From: an uncultured archaeon
GTDB lineage: Archaea; Thermoproteota; CALKCG01; B24
Assembly: GCA_938082915.1 (NCBI GenBank)
Contig: CALKCG010000148.1
Span: 1-5,149 of the forward strand
DNA length: 5,149 nt
Reading direction: 5' to 3'
Below the pieces are notes generated by a model, which saw only the letters and a program-made list of their open reading frames with translations, ran no database searches and was not told the origin of the DNA. A program made the translations under genes and the position numbers. Shown here one piece after another: positions 5,024-5,149 of the stretch. The first letter of the stretch is position 1. Each line of letters opens with the position of its first letter.

Positions 5024-5149
5024 GCATCTTCTGAGAGCCCGCCTCCTCAGCAGCTTTCAAAGACTTTTCTGATACCAGTCCTCCAACCTGCTCTTTAATC
5101 TTCTTAGAGATCTTTCTCCCTATCGTTGGAATACGAATAAGCTCCTCTA
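5001..5149 (-). CDS. C-terminal end of an unidentified gene with an HhH-like segment (5' partial)
   Basis: The frame enters from the right edge and ends at TAG 5003-5001; only the last 48 residues are visible. It begins EELIRIPTIGRKISKKI, which resembles a helix-hairpin-helix (L-x-x-IPGIG-x-K-x-A-x-x-I) with Thr in place of the first hairpin Gly. A Lys/Glu-rich helix (KSLKAAEEAGSQK) and a short tail follow. HhH segments bind nucleic-acid backbone without sequence specificity and occur at the C-termini of helicases, nucleases and other DNA enzymes. I cannot name this one. Its 3' end overlaps S17e. That it codes is supported by the continuous frame and plausible composition, not by a family match. 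Confidence 0.5.
   Translation of the reverse strand, partial: EELIRIPTIGRKISKKIKEQVGGLVSEKSLKAAEEAGSQKMLTDYSQH

Overview
The window is archaeal. It encodes a group II chaperonin (thermosome), a minimal histone-fold protein, ribosomal protein S17e (found in archaea and eukaryotes, not bacteria) and an archaeal-type tRNA-Glu(CTC). Start sites carry GGTGAT-type Shine-Dalgarno sequences, and A+T-rich TATA-like boxes lie upstream of genes. The thermosome-histone-S17e combination fits a thermophilic or anaerobic archaeon, possibly of the TACK side. The lineage is not determined from this sequence.

Left part (1-1968, minus strand): three co-directional genes, transcribed from high to low coordinates. 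The first is a glycine-cleavage-H-like protein with a recognisable lipoyl-lysine site. The second is a NuoE/HydC-like [2Fe-2S] subunit. The third is a NuoF/HydB-like flavoprotein subunit that runs off the left edge. The order and tight spacing indicate one operon for an NAD(P)H-linked electron-transfer module (as in Nuo, HydABC, HndABCD or NAD-dependent formate dehydrogenases) that comes with its own lipoyl-carrier-like protein. Whatever follows NuoF (a catalytic subunit such as NuoG, FdhA or HydA would be expected) lies outside the window. Just upstream of the operon is a perfect 10-bp-arm palindrome. Most of its left arm and spacer is repeated 25 bp further out, which looks like a dedicated tandem operator.

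Middle (2060-2689): largely gene-free. It holds a weak minus-strand reading frame (2154-2363) that continues past two in-frame TAG codons and looks like a relic or chance frame. Next come tRNA-Glu(CTC) at 2429-2503 (minus) with its own TATA-like box, and U-rich candidate termination sites behind the thermosome gene.

Right part: the thermosome gene (2690-4318, minus) is complete and starts at an ATG behind a strong Shine-Dalgarno. The histone gene (minus) has a canonical archaeal N-terminus encoded in frame upstream of its first ATG. No standard start codon lies upstream, but an ACG sits just behind an excellent Shine-Dalgarno, which suggests a non-AUG start or a base error. S17e is divergent from the histone across a short A+T-rich promoter region and has no Shine-Dalgarno, so it is probably leaderless or short-leadered. 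Its 3' end overlaps by 23 bp the end of a convergent, truncated gene with a helix-hairpin-helix-like segment that enters from the right edge.

The most notable content is the lipoyl-carrier-like/NuoE/NuoF operon with its palindromic operator, followed by the non-AUG histone start.
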